Positions 32,251-38,191 of a stretch of DNA of 38,191 bases are shown here, in pieces. A program made the position numbers and the translations under genes. Each line of letters starts with the position of its first letter. Position 1 is the first letter of the stretch. The notes beneath the pieces are model-generated. The model searched no databases and had not been told where the DNA came from. It was given only the letters and a program-made list of their open reading frames with translations. This DNA is from an uncultured SAR86 cluster bacterium (GTDB taxonomy: Bacteria; Pseudomonadota; Gammaproteobacteria; Magnimaribacterales; AG-339-G14), in contig CABZRA010000007.1 in NCBI GenBank assembly GCA_902527995.1, positions 1 through 38,191 of the forward strand. The letters run 5' to 3'.

Positions 32251-32715
32251 ATGAAACACAACTGGAAAGTCAGCTTAATTTTTGCAGCTCTATTAACACT
32301 ATTTGCTTCATATCCAGCTTATTCAGTGAAATATGACAAAAGCAATCCAACTAAAATGTATTCGAAAGCTTATAAAATGATTGACAAAGGTCAATTCTCT
32401 AAAGCTCAAAAAATCCTTAAAAATTACACTAAATCCGAGCCAGATGATTCAGACGGTTGGACTCTCCTAGCTTTTTCATATAGAAAACTTGAAAAATACG
32501 AAGCATCCGAAGAGTCCTATTTGAAAGCCCTTAGTATAGATCCAGAAAATAAGTCAGCTTTAGAATATCAAGGTGAATTGTTTGTAGAGACGAATCGCTT
32601 AGACCTTGCAAATGTTAATTTAGATAAACTAAAAAAGCTTTGTCCTGAATCTTGCATGGAACTAGAAAAGTTGGAAAGTTATATAACTAATTCATCAAGT
32701 AAATCAAATATATAA
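32251..32715 (+). CDS. Secreted tetratricopeptide repeat protein
   Basis: Protein of 154 residues with a signal peptide (about 1-25, ending PAYS) and two or three TPR-like helical hairpins. These are KMYSKAYKMIDKGQFSKAQK (35-54), DGWTLLAFSYRKLEKYEASE with SYLKALSIDPENKSALEYQG, and ELFVETNRLDLANVNLDKLK. After them comes CPESC (Cys131, Cys135), which may form a disulfide in the periplasm. This layout recurs in small periplasmic TPR proteins of Proteobacteria, where the CP..C pair is common. It is probably a protein-protein adaptor. The promoter is unclear: TATTAT at 32238-32243 is only seven bases before the ATG. The next gene converges with a 27-base gap. Confidence 0.85.
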   Translation: MKHNWKVSLIFAALLTLFASYPAYSVKYDKSNPTKMYSKAYKMIDKGQFSKAQKILKNYTKSEPDDSDGWTLLAFSYRKLEKYEASEESYLKALSIDPENKSALEYQGELFVETNRLDLANVNLDKLKKLCPESCMELEKLESYITNSSSKSNI

Positions 32716-32742
32716 ATTTAAAAGCTAGCCAAACTATCGGTC

Positions 32743-33699
32743 TTATTCAAGAATAAAATTTAAAACGCCCTCAAACCTTTTCCCAAAATCTTTAGGATTA
32801 TGGCCAAAACCTTCAAAAACCAAACTTTGGAAAGTTAAGGCATTAGAGGAAAATATCTCGTCTATTTTATTTTGAGGTCCCTCATAAAACTGATCTAGGC
32901 TTTCAGTTCCTCGATCTAAGTAAATTTTTTTATCTCTAAGTACATCAATATTCTCGGTAATATAAGAATATATTGCCTTTGTAGTATACGGATCTCCAAA
33001 AAATCTAATTTCACTTCTAAAAGGAAATAAGGCGTAATCTAAAGGTCTAATGCCTATCCAATGGGTTGATACAGATGCTGCAAATCCAAACCTATGTGGT
33101 AATTCAATCAAAGCATTTAATGAAATTAGCCCTCCCATACTAGATCCTAAAATTCCCATGTTTTTTGAATTCATGTCTCTTTCAAACCTACTCTCTAAAT
33201 ATGGAATTAATTCCTTTTCTAAGAATTTTATATAATCAAATTTCTCAAGATCGACAAAATTCCGATAAGCAAATTTTCTAAATCCAAAGCCAAAATAACT
33301 AATTGCTTGCTTTGGAAAGTATTCGGCGTATCTTTTAGATTCATCAACTAATTTTCCTCCATTTGTTCGCGCCGCATTCTCTACACCAACAATGACTATG
33401 TTTGGTAATTTATTTTTTTTGTTCAGAGATTGAAGGGTTTCGTCTATACCCCATTCCTCATCTCTCCAATTTACTTTACCGTCAAAGAGATACTGACCGT
33501 CTTGTATGATTATAAAAGTAGTATCTTGATCAATTACATCTTTGCTGGGATAGTAAATCAATAATCTTCTCTCTCCCAAAAATTTAGATTCAAATACTTC
33601 TTCCGAAAGCATTCCGTACACTACTTCTTCAGTCGATGCAAAACCAGTTGTGAGGCTAAGCAAAAAAATTACAAAAACTTTAAAAATATCTTTAATCAA
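32743..33699 (-). CDS. Secreted alpha/beta-hydrolase esterase (esterase D/Fes-like)
   Basis: Protein of 318 residues with an N-terminal signal peptide (about 1-21, cut near GFA). It belongs to the putative-esterase family: FIIIQDGQYLFD, PNIVIVGVENAARTNG, nucleophile elbow GILGSSMGGL with Ser187, and His300 in FEGFGHNPKDF. Family members cleave carboxylic esters such as siderophore, cinnamoyl or S-formylglutathione esters; the substrate is not evident. The start is TTG at 33699, overlapping the GH84 stop by eight bases (TTGATTAA). The next ATG would remove the signal peptide, so TTG is preferred. It probably works in the periplasm while its operon partner is cytoplasmic. Confidence 0.85.
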   Translation of the reverse strand: MIKDIFKVFVIFLLSLTTGFASTEEVVYGMLSEEVFESKFLGERRLLIYYPSKDVIDQDTTFIIIQDGQYLFDGKVNWRDEEWGIDETLQSLNKKNKLPNIVIVGVENAARTNGGKLVDESKRYAEYFPKQAISYFGFGFRKFAYRNFVDLEKFDYIKFLEKELIPYLESRFERDMNSKNMGILGSSMGGLISLNALIELPHRFGFAASVSTHWIGIRPLDYALFPFRSEIRFFGDPYTTKAIYSYITENIDVLRDKKIYLDRGTESLDQFYEGPQNKIDEIFSSNALTFQSLVFEGFGHNPKDFGKRFEGVLNFILE

Positions 33700-34735
33700 T
33701 TTTCTTCAAATTAAAACGTGATTCAAGCAAACCTGAGGAACCATCTTCTTTTAAAAACTTTCTCAAAATATGTAAGTAGGGATATATTTCTTGTTTTATT
33801 GGCGCAGTCCATTCCCATAATAAAAATTCAACTGTCTTAATTTCCTCTTCTGATCTAGAGTAGCTCGCATCTAATCTAAACAGAGTTGAAATTTTCTCGA
33901 ACTCCTTAGGAAGTCCAGCTTTTTCAAAAAGCGCAGTAATTTCTTCTTGTCGGTTGAAAATTTTGTTCGATAAAGCTTCTAAACAAAACTTATCCACATT
34001 TAGTAACCCTGTTCCATTTATCAAAATTCCTTCAAGATTTTCCAACTTGGATTGTTCATTACTATCAAACGCTTCCATGACAACTTTAGGAACACAATGA
34101 TCGTTAGCATAAAAATTATCCCAAATAATGAGTTTATGGTTAAGCACTTCGCCCCATCCTTCAATAGCTTCTTGAGTATATTTTGATGACACTACTTTTG
34201 GTCCAGTCCAAAATATTGGGATTTCTTCATCTAAATCTTTTGAAAGTTCTTTTAAATAAATGCTTTCTGTAAATGTCGGCTTTGCGAGTTGTTCACAATA
34301 TTCTGAAGGCACGCAATAAAAGTTTATATCTTTGTACTTATCATTACATCTATTCACAATCTCAGCATGATGCCTTCCACTTTGCTCTTGAAAGAGATCA
34401 TCAAAAAGAATTACGATGTCTGAAATTTTTAATAATTCGGCTTCAGAAATTTTCTTAAATAGCTCATCGTAGGAATTTTGGAAATCAATGCCGGGTGAAA
34501 TTCCAAATAGAAACTTTATCTCATTAGCTTTGCAGCTTAAGTTAAATTCATTCAGACATTTCTTTGTTTGTTCTGGATAAGGTTCCTTCCAATTTAAGCG
34601 ATGAAAAGGGTCCTCCTTAGGGCAATAAAAATAAGAATTAAGTTTTTGATCAACTATCTGCCTTAAGATTTCTTCTCGTTCACCCCAAGAAAGCAGCCTT
34701 CCAAAATATCCTTCTATGTAACCGTTTAGTTTCAT
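33692..34735 (-). CDS. GH84 beta-N-acetylglucosaminidase (O-GlcNAcase-like)
   Basis: Glycoside hydrolase family 84 catalytic domain, 347 residues. It shows GYIEGYFGRLLSWGER (5-20), YFYCPKEDPFHRLNWKEPYP (35-54, with Lys40), FLFGISPGIDF, and the catalytic aspartate pair Asp112-Asp113 in LFDDL. IFWTGPKVVSSKYT follows, then IIWDNFYANDH (Asp206, Asn207, Asn211, Asp212). These are the residues that hold the N-acetyl group and sugar in O-GlcNAcases and NagJ, which use substrate-assisted catalysis. Unlike known secreted bacterial members it has no signal peptide and no accessory domains. ATG at 34735 lies six bases after the b561 stop. It may act on imported GlcNAc-bearing fragments or on cytoplasmic glycoconjugates. 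Confidence 0.9.
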   Translation of the reverse strand: MKLNGYIEGYFGRLLSWGEREEILRQIVDQKLNSYFYCPKEDPFHRLNWKEPYPEQTKKCLNEFNLSCKANEIKFLFGISPGIDFQNSYDELFKKISEAELLKISDIVILFDDLFQEQSGRHHAEIVNRCNDKYKDINFYCVPSEYCEQLAKPTFTESIYLKELSKDLDEEIPIFWTGPKVVSSKYTQEAIEGWGEVLNHKLIIWDNFYANDHCVPKVVMEAFDSNEQSKLENLEGILINGTGLLNVDKFCLEALSNKIFNRQEEITALFEKAGLPKEFEKISTLFRLDASYSRSEEEIKTVEFLLWEWTAPIKQEIYPYLHILRKFLKEDGSSGLLESRFNLKKID

Positions 34736-34741
34736 AATCGA

Positions 34742-35284
34742 TCATTTCACAGTTTTTCTTGTCCAAAACTTAGTCATATTCTTAGTTGTGTCATCTTTAA
34801 CGATGAAGTGATGATAAAGAGCAGCCAAGATATGAATCACTATCAATGCAATAATCGCATTTGTTGCAAATTCATGAACACCTCTAATCAAATTAAACAT
34901 GTTTGAATTGTCTACCTCTGATGATAAATTGAAAGTGCCAAAAACTACTATTGGGTCACTTGTGAAATTTGCAGAAGCAATACCAGAAACAATTAAAAGC
35001 CCCATTAAAAAATACAAGCCATAATGGCCTGTCTTTGCCATGACTACCTGCCAGCCTGGCATTGATTCGGGCAAGCTAGGTGCGCCATATAAAAATCTCA
35101 AAAATATTCTTAAAATAAACAAAAAAGTTACTATGAGTCCTGCGGTAGCATGGTCAACTCTAGATTCCAAGCGATCCCAGAGTTCCATGTCCCCACCGAA
35201 TTTTTGTGCAACATTCAAATCTAACATGATGACAATTGCCATTAACCAGTGAATGACTTTTTGCGCTCTTAAATAATCTATCAT
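34742..35284 (-). CDS. Cytochrome b561 family membrane protein
   Basis: Diheme b-type cytochrome of 180 residues with four membrane helices, acting in electron transfer from quinol or to a periplasmic acceptor. Candidate heme histidines sit in helices at His12 (KVIHWLMA), His45 (VDHATAG), His87 (KTGHYGL), His137 (GVHEFATN), His151 and His158/159 (HILAALYHHFI). This matches the bacterial CybB/YceJ group. It is the first gene of a minus-strand unit with the GH84 enzyme and the esterase; the functional link is not obvious. The 81-base gap to the divergent photolyase-family gene holds the likely promoters. Confidence 0.92.
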   Translation of the reverse strand: MIDYLRAQKVIHWLMAIVIMLDLNVAQKFGGDMELWDRLESRVDHATAGLIVTFLFILRIFLRFLYGAPSLPESMPGWQVVMAKTGHYGLYFLMGLLIVSGIASANFTSDPIVVFGTFNLSSEVDNSNMFNLIRGVHEFATNAIIALIVIHILAALYHHFIVKDDTTKNMTKFWTRKTVK

Positions 35285-35288
35285 TTGA

Positions 35289-35319
35289 TTGAGCTATTCT
35301 AGCAAATTCTTTTTATATT
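35289..35319 (+). promoter_or_regulatory. Candidate promoter for the photolyase-family gene
   Basis: TTGAGC (35289-35294) and TATATT (35314-35319) are 19 bases apart in the divergent gap. The overlapping TTATAT would give 18. The predicted leader is about 40 bases. Confidence 0.35.
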
Positions 35320-35365
35320 CTTATAAGGCGATTTCCAAAAATTTTAAAGTAAGATTCTTGCTCTT

Positions 35366-36790
35366 ATGGATGTAATAATTTTGCAAAGAGACCTAAGGTT
35401 AATGGATAACCCCGCCTTATTTTATGGCTCTAAAAAAGGAAATTATTGCGTCATTTACGTTTACGATAAAAATTATTGGCAGTCTTACGGGAGATCTTCG
35501 AGACAATTGAAATTTGCAGTTGATTGTATGAAAGAGCTAAACGAAAATTTAAAAAAATTAGATTCTAAGATTTTAATTTTTAAAGGTTCATTTGAAAAAT
35601 TAGGTGTTTTACTAAAAAAAGAATTCCCTTGTTCGAAAATTCACCTCAACCACTGCACTGATAACCTTTATCACCGTAAAGAAATAAAAAAATTTTTAAG
35701 TAAGTTCGAAAATAACACATTGAATATTTACGACAATTTTGGGCTTCAACTTCACAAATTCAATAGAGACAATTGGTCTAGAGACTGGAATGCAATAATG
35801 AGCAAGCCTATATTAGGCTCTCCAAGCAATTCAACATTTAACAAGGAATTACCTCTATTAAGTTTTGAAGATTTTGAACAAAATTTAAATATAGAGAATT
35901 CTGCACTTAGGGGAATTCAAAAAGGTGGAGAAAAATTAGCTTCTGATTTACTTGACTCTTTTTTTGAATATCGTGCCGATGGATATAGTAAAAAAATGTC
36001 TTGTCCAAAAGAAGCGGAAACCGCTTGCTCAAGACTATCTCCCCATATTGCTTTTGGTTCAATTTCAATAAGAAAAATCTATCAAGAACTGAATAATGTT
36101 TTATTTCTATCGCCCTATAAAAGGGATCTTTACTCATTCAAGAAAAGACTACATTGGCATTGTCATTTTGTTCAGAAACTTGAAACAGAACCAGAACTTG
36201 AATTTAGGTCTATGCATCCATTTTGTGATGAATTAAGAACTGAAGAAGATTCTGAGCTAATAGAAAGATGGATAAAGGGTCAAACTGGATTCCCTTTTTT
36301 AGATGCTTGTATCTCCTATTTAAATTCAAACGGATGGATAAATTTTAGGATGAGAGCAATGATCATGTCCTTTGCCAGTTACAATCTTTGGCAACCATGG
36401 CAAAAAACTTCACCTTTGTTAGCAGAACTTTTTACAGACTTTGAACCTGGAATTCATATCAGCCAAGTTCAGATGCAAAGTGGAGTTACTGGAATAAACT
36501 TGCCTAGAATTTATTCAGTCTTCAAACAAAGCTTAGACCAGGATCCTACTGCCGAGTGGACTAAAAAAATAATTCCTCAACTTAAAAATGTCGAAACTGA
36601 TTTGATACATAATGCGGAATTAAGAGATCTCTACTTTGAACAAATTGTGGATCCTAAACTTTCAGCAAAAAAAGCCAGAGATACAATTTGGGCAATGAGG
36701 AAAAACAAGGATTTTAAAAAAATAGCTCGAGAAGTCTATCTCAAGCACGGAAGCAGAAAGAAGCAGCAATTTAACCGCGCTTTTAATTAA
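35366..36790 (+). CDS. Cryptochrome/photolyase-family FAD protein
   Basis: Protein of 474 residues. The N-terminal antenna-type Rossmann domain begins VIILQRDLRLMDNPAL. The C-terminal FAD domain shows CSRLSPHIAFGSISIRKIY (221-239), FKKRLHWHCHFVQKLE, and GQTGFPFLDACISYLNSNGWINFRMRAMIMSF (305-336). Two motifs depart from CPD photolyase: the HNR.RM helix reads NFRMRAM, and the loop near the flavin reads DFEPGIHISQVQMQSG (358-373) in place of D.D.A.NNGGWQWA. It therefore belongs to a distinct branch, which I recall also in marine cyanobacteria. DNA repair by blue light is likely but not certain. It converges on DUF2237 with two bases between. Confidence 0.88.
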   Translation: MDVIILQRDLRLMDNPALFYGSKKGNYCVIYVYDKNYWQSYGRSSRQLKFAVDCMKELNENLKKLDSKILIFKGSFEKLGVLLKKEFPCSKIHLNHCTDNLYHRKEIKKFLSKFENNTLNIYDNFGLQLHKFNRDNWSRDWNAIMSKPILGSPSNSTFNKELPLLSFEDFEQNLNIENSALRGIQKGGEKLASDLLDSFFEYRADGYSKKMSCPKEAETACSRLSPHIAFGSISIRKIYQELNNVLFLSPYKRDLYSFKKRLHWHCHFVQKLETEPELEFRSMHPFCDELRTEEDSELIERWIKGQTGFPFLDACISYLNSNGWINFRMRAMIMSFASYNLWQPWQKTSPLLAELFTDFEPGIHISQVQMQSGVTGINLPRIYSVFKQSLDQDPTAEWTKKIIPQLKNVETDLIHNAELRDLYFEQIVDPKLSAKKARDTIWAMRKNKDFKKIAREVYLKHGSRKKQQFNRAFN

Positions 36791-36792
36791 TT

Positions 36793-37161
36793 TTAAGAAA
36801 GATCAAGAGAAAACCTTTTTAACGTTTCTATATCAACAAATTCTAAAATCTTTTGGTTGCTTTTACGTAAAAATAATTTTGGCGCTTTGTTGTTTTCGAA
36901 TGCTTCTTTCCACCTTTCTGCACAAATACACCAATGATCGCCCTCGTTTAAACCAGGAAAATTAAATTCTGGTTTTGGCGTCGAAAGATCATTACCGCGT
37001 GACTTTGAGAACTCTAAAAACTCCTCTGTCATCTGTGCGCAAACTACGTGGAGACCTCTATCCATTTCGTCAGTTCTACAGAAGCCATCACGAAAGAAAC
37101 CTGTAATTGGATTAGAACAGCATTCTTCTAAAGGTTCTCCGAAAATATTTAACTGATTCAT
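36793..37161 (-). CDS. DUF2237 family protein
   Basis: Protein of 122 residues of DUF2237, function unknown. The family signature is nearly complete: LNIFGEPLEECCSNPITGFFRDGFCRT, CAQMTEEFLEFSKSRGNDLSTP, and FNFPGLNEGDHWCICAERWKEA. Six or more conserved cysteines (Cys14, Cys15, Cys28 and the WCIC pair among them) suggest metal or disulfide chemistry. No signal peptide. It converges with the photolyase-family gene and follows the DUF4149-like gene by four bases. Confidence 0.92.
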   Translation of the reverse strand: MNQLNIFGEPLEECCSNPITGFFRDGFCRTDEMDRGLHVVCAQMTEEFLEFSKSRGNDLSTPKPEFNFPGLNEGDHWCICAERWKEAFENNKAPKLFLRKSNQKILEFVDIETLKRFSLDLS

Positions 37162-37165
37162 TTTT

Positions 37166-37552
37166 TTAAATAAACATTATTAGAGAAATGTTCCCAAGCA
37201 AAACTAAAAGAGTTAACGCGACACTTACAAAGTGTAACCTATTAAATTGCGAGGTATTTCCTTTGTCTCTTGCTCTATTAGTCATCGGAACAAGGTAGTA
37301 ACAAGTTGCCATGAATATAACTGTGCCTAAGGATATTAAGCTTAATAATAAGTTATTGCTAAACAGAGAAATTAGAAAAGAAAAGGACCCAATAAAAGCT
37401 ATAGTCAAAAATAATTTAGGAAATATACTCCTCAAAAATGGACCCGCCTGATTTTCTGGAATAACTTTAAAAATTGTCGGGGCTACCAAAGCGGATTGGA
37501 AAATTATCATGCCAGAAATTAGCCCGGAAAAAAAAATTAAAATAGAATTCAT
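37166..37552 (-). CDS. DUF4149-like membrane protein
   Basis: Four-helix membrane protein of about 128 residues resembling the DUF4149/TMEM205 family. It shows the first-helix pattern SGMIIFQSALVAPTIFKVIPENQAGPFLRSIFPKLF, then LVPMTNRARDKGNTSQFNRLHFVSVALTLLVLL. Function unknown. I chose the ATG at 37552; a TTG two codons upstream (37558) overlaps the previous stop as TTGA, a pattern used by several other genes here, so that start is also possible. Confidence 0.85.
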   Translation of the reverse strand: MNSILIFFSGLISGMIIFQSALVAPTIFKVIPENQAGPFLRSIFPKLFLTIAFIGSFSFLISLFSNNLLLSLISLGTVIFMATCYYLVPMTNRARDKGNTSQFNRLHFVSVALTLLVLLGNISLIMFI

Positions 37553-37554
37553 TT

Positions 37555-37857
37555 TCAAATTATATGATCAAAAGTTTCTAATTTTGGCGGGCCTAAATAC
37601 AAATCACTGTGAATTCCTGCATTTTTATGGGCAAGCTTGAAAGCTTCCGATTTAGTCCAATTAACAAATGCAACATTGCTTTCCCAAATACTATGAGAAG
37701 CATAAAGCGAATAATCGTCCGTTTCTTTTCCTTTAAGTAGATTGAAACTAATGAAGCCTTTTACTCCTTCTAAATGAGTATCTCTCTCCTTCCAAACCTT
37801 CTCAAATTTTTCTTCCTTACCTTTCACAATTTTAAATCTATTCATTGCTAAAAACAT
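37555..37857 (-). CDS. ABM-domain protein, heme monooxygenase-like (IsdG/HmoB type)
   Basis: Ferredoxin-like dimeric barrel of 100 residues. It shows AMNRFKIVKGKEEKFEKVW (4-22), GVKGFISFNLLKGKE, and SHSIWESNVAFVNWTKSEAFKLAH, the pattern of heme-degrading or antibiotic-biosynthesis monooxygenases. Asn6, the Trp pair and His76 (EAFKLAH) agree with IsdG-like catalytic positions. It could free iron from heme or act on another aromatic. A strong ribosome site (AGGAGG) lies five bases before the ATG. Confidence 0.87.
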   Translation of the reverse strand: MFLAMNRFKIVKGKEEKFEKVWKERDTHLEGVKGFISFNLLKGKETDDYSLYASHSIWESNVAFVNWTKSEAFKLAHKNAGIHSDLYLGPPKLETFDHII

Positions 37858-37862
37858 TCTAT

Positions 37863-37868
37863 CCTCCT
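37863..37868 (-). promoter_or_regulatory. Strong Shine-Dalgarno site of the ABM-domain gene
   Basis: AGGAGG on the minus strand, five bases before the ATG at 37857. The 28-base gap to the crotonase stop holds nothing else I can call. Confidence 0.7.
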
Positions 37869-37885
37869 AAAAAACTTAGTTCGAT

Positions 37886-38191
37886 TTATTTTCCCGAAAA
37901 TTTCGGCTGTTGTTTTTCTACAAAAGCCTTGACTGCATTTTTATGATCAGTCGTCTGTCCACAATGCACATGATGAGTCGCTTCAAGGTCAAGGCAATCA
38001 TCTACATCTCCATTCATTGCTCGATTAAGATTCTCTTTCATATATCTGAAAGCGACCGATGGTCCGGAGGCTAGCTGTTCTGCAATTTCCTTTGTTTTGG
38101 CTTCTAAATTGTCAGCATCGACTACCCAATTTGTAAGTCCAAGGCTTAAAGCTTCTTCCGCAGAAACTCGATCCGATAGAAAATACAATTC
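37886..38191 (-). CDS. Enoyl-CoA hydratase/isomerase, C-terminal part (cut by window)
   Basis: The last 102 codons of a crotonase-superfamily protein; the frame is open to the window edge and the TTG at 38188 codes Leu, not a start. The visible part shows LYFLSDRVSAEEALSLGLTN (the end of the crotonase core), then the C-terminal helices SGPSVAFRYMKENLNRAM and EATHHVHCGQTTDHKNAVKAFVEKQQPKFSGK. These are typical of enoyl-CoA hydratases used in fatty-acid or aromatic breakdown. Active-site residues lie outside the window, so the reaction cannot be specified. It is upstream of the ABM gene in the same direction. Confidence 0.9.
   Translation of the reverse strand, partial: ELYFLSDRVSAEEALSLGLTNWVVDADNLEAKTKEIAEQLASGPSVAFRYMKENLNRAMNGDVDDCLDLEATHHVHCGQTTDHKNAVKAFVEKQQPKFSGK

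Noticed and set aside
32716-32760. Terminator hairpin after the TPR gene (TTATT...AATAA)
   Set aside because: Only a five-pair A/T stem with a four-base loop; too weak to call in such A/T-rich sequence.
38186-38188. TTG at 38188 as a start for a 100-residue protein
   Set aside because: The visible protein is the C-terminal third of a crotonase and the frame runs off the window; the codon is internal.
1-38191. Mobile elements, CRISPR arrays, tRNA or rRNA genes
   Set aside because: I saw no transposase or integrase, no regularly spaced repeats, and no gap large enough for tRNA or rRNA genes.

Overview
The window is an AT-rich, very compact piece of a gammaproteobacterial chromosome. It is filled with protein genes on both strands. 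I see no RNA genes, no mobile elements, no CRISPR array and no gene-free stretch longer than about 90 bases. The order yggT-metX-metW-rdgB facing rpoH-thiS-thiG-trmB resembles the arrangement known from Pseudomonas, but hemW and several small genes are missing. UvrD is E. coli-like along its whole length. Low G+C, overlapping genes, TTG starts, a TRAP transporter, a photolyase-family gene and many lipid or xenobiotic enzymes suggest a streamlined surface-ocean lineage such as SAR86. That placement is inference, not proof.

Layout. Bases 1-6140 hold housekeeping genes: yggT (cut by the window edge), metX, metW and rdgB on +, then trmB, thiG, thiS, rpoH and a cysQ-like phosphatase on -. Bases 6206-8028 hold a small gene, a dienoyl-CoA isomerase and yaaA. 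Bases 8050-13574 (+) hold the two membrane subunits of a TakPQM-like TRAP transporter, a lipoprotein dipeptidase, and a trio of acyl-CoA dehydrogenase, APH-fold kinase and DUF6285-like small protein. That trio matches the LvaC/LvaA/LvaB logic for 4-hydroxyacyl-CoA breakdown. The TRAP binding protein lies beyond it on the opposite strand, behind uvrD. Bases 16832-20341 hold a PNPOx-like flavoprotein, an EmrE-type exporter, a Bax-inhibitor-1-like protein, a small membrane protein and nadB.

The rest looks like catabolic and lipid-related accessory content. The minus-strand unit 20342-25421 reads haloalkane dehalogenase, DUF1330, GST, DUF2855, a membrane protein and an NMO-like flavoprotein. An anchored metallo-beta-lactamase-fold protein diverges from it. 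The minus-strand unit 26541-32146 reads propeller-like protein, ceramidase-family hydrolase, secreted methyltransferase-like protein, DFR-like reductase, acyltransferase, MAPEG protein and a CMD-family protein. Then come a TPR protein, a b561 / GH84 O-GlcNAcase-like / esterase unit, a divergent photolyase-family protein, and a final minus-strand set (crotonase cut by the window edge, heme-monooxygenase-like protein, DUF4149-like, DUF2237).

The strongest candidates for something little described are the LvaCAB-like trio, the ceramidase-containing seven-gene unit, the dehalogenase/GST/DUF2855 unit, and the short cytoplasmic GH84 enzyme.
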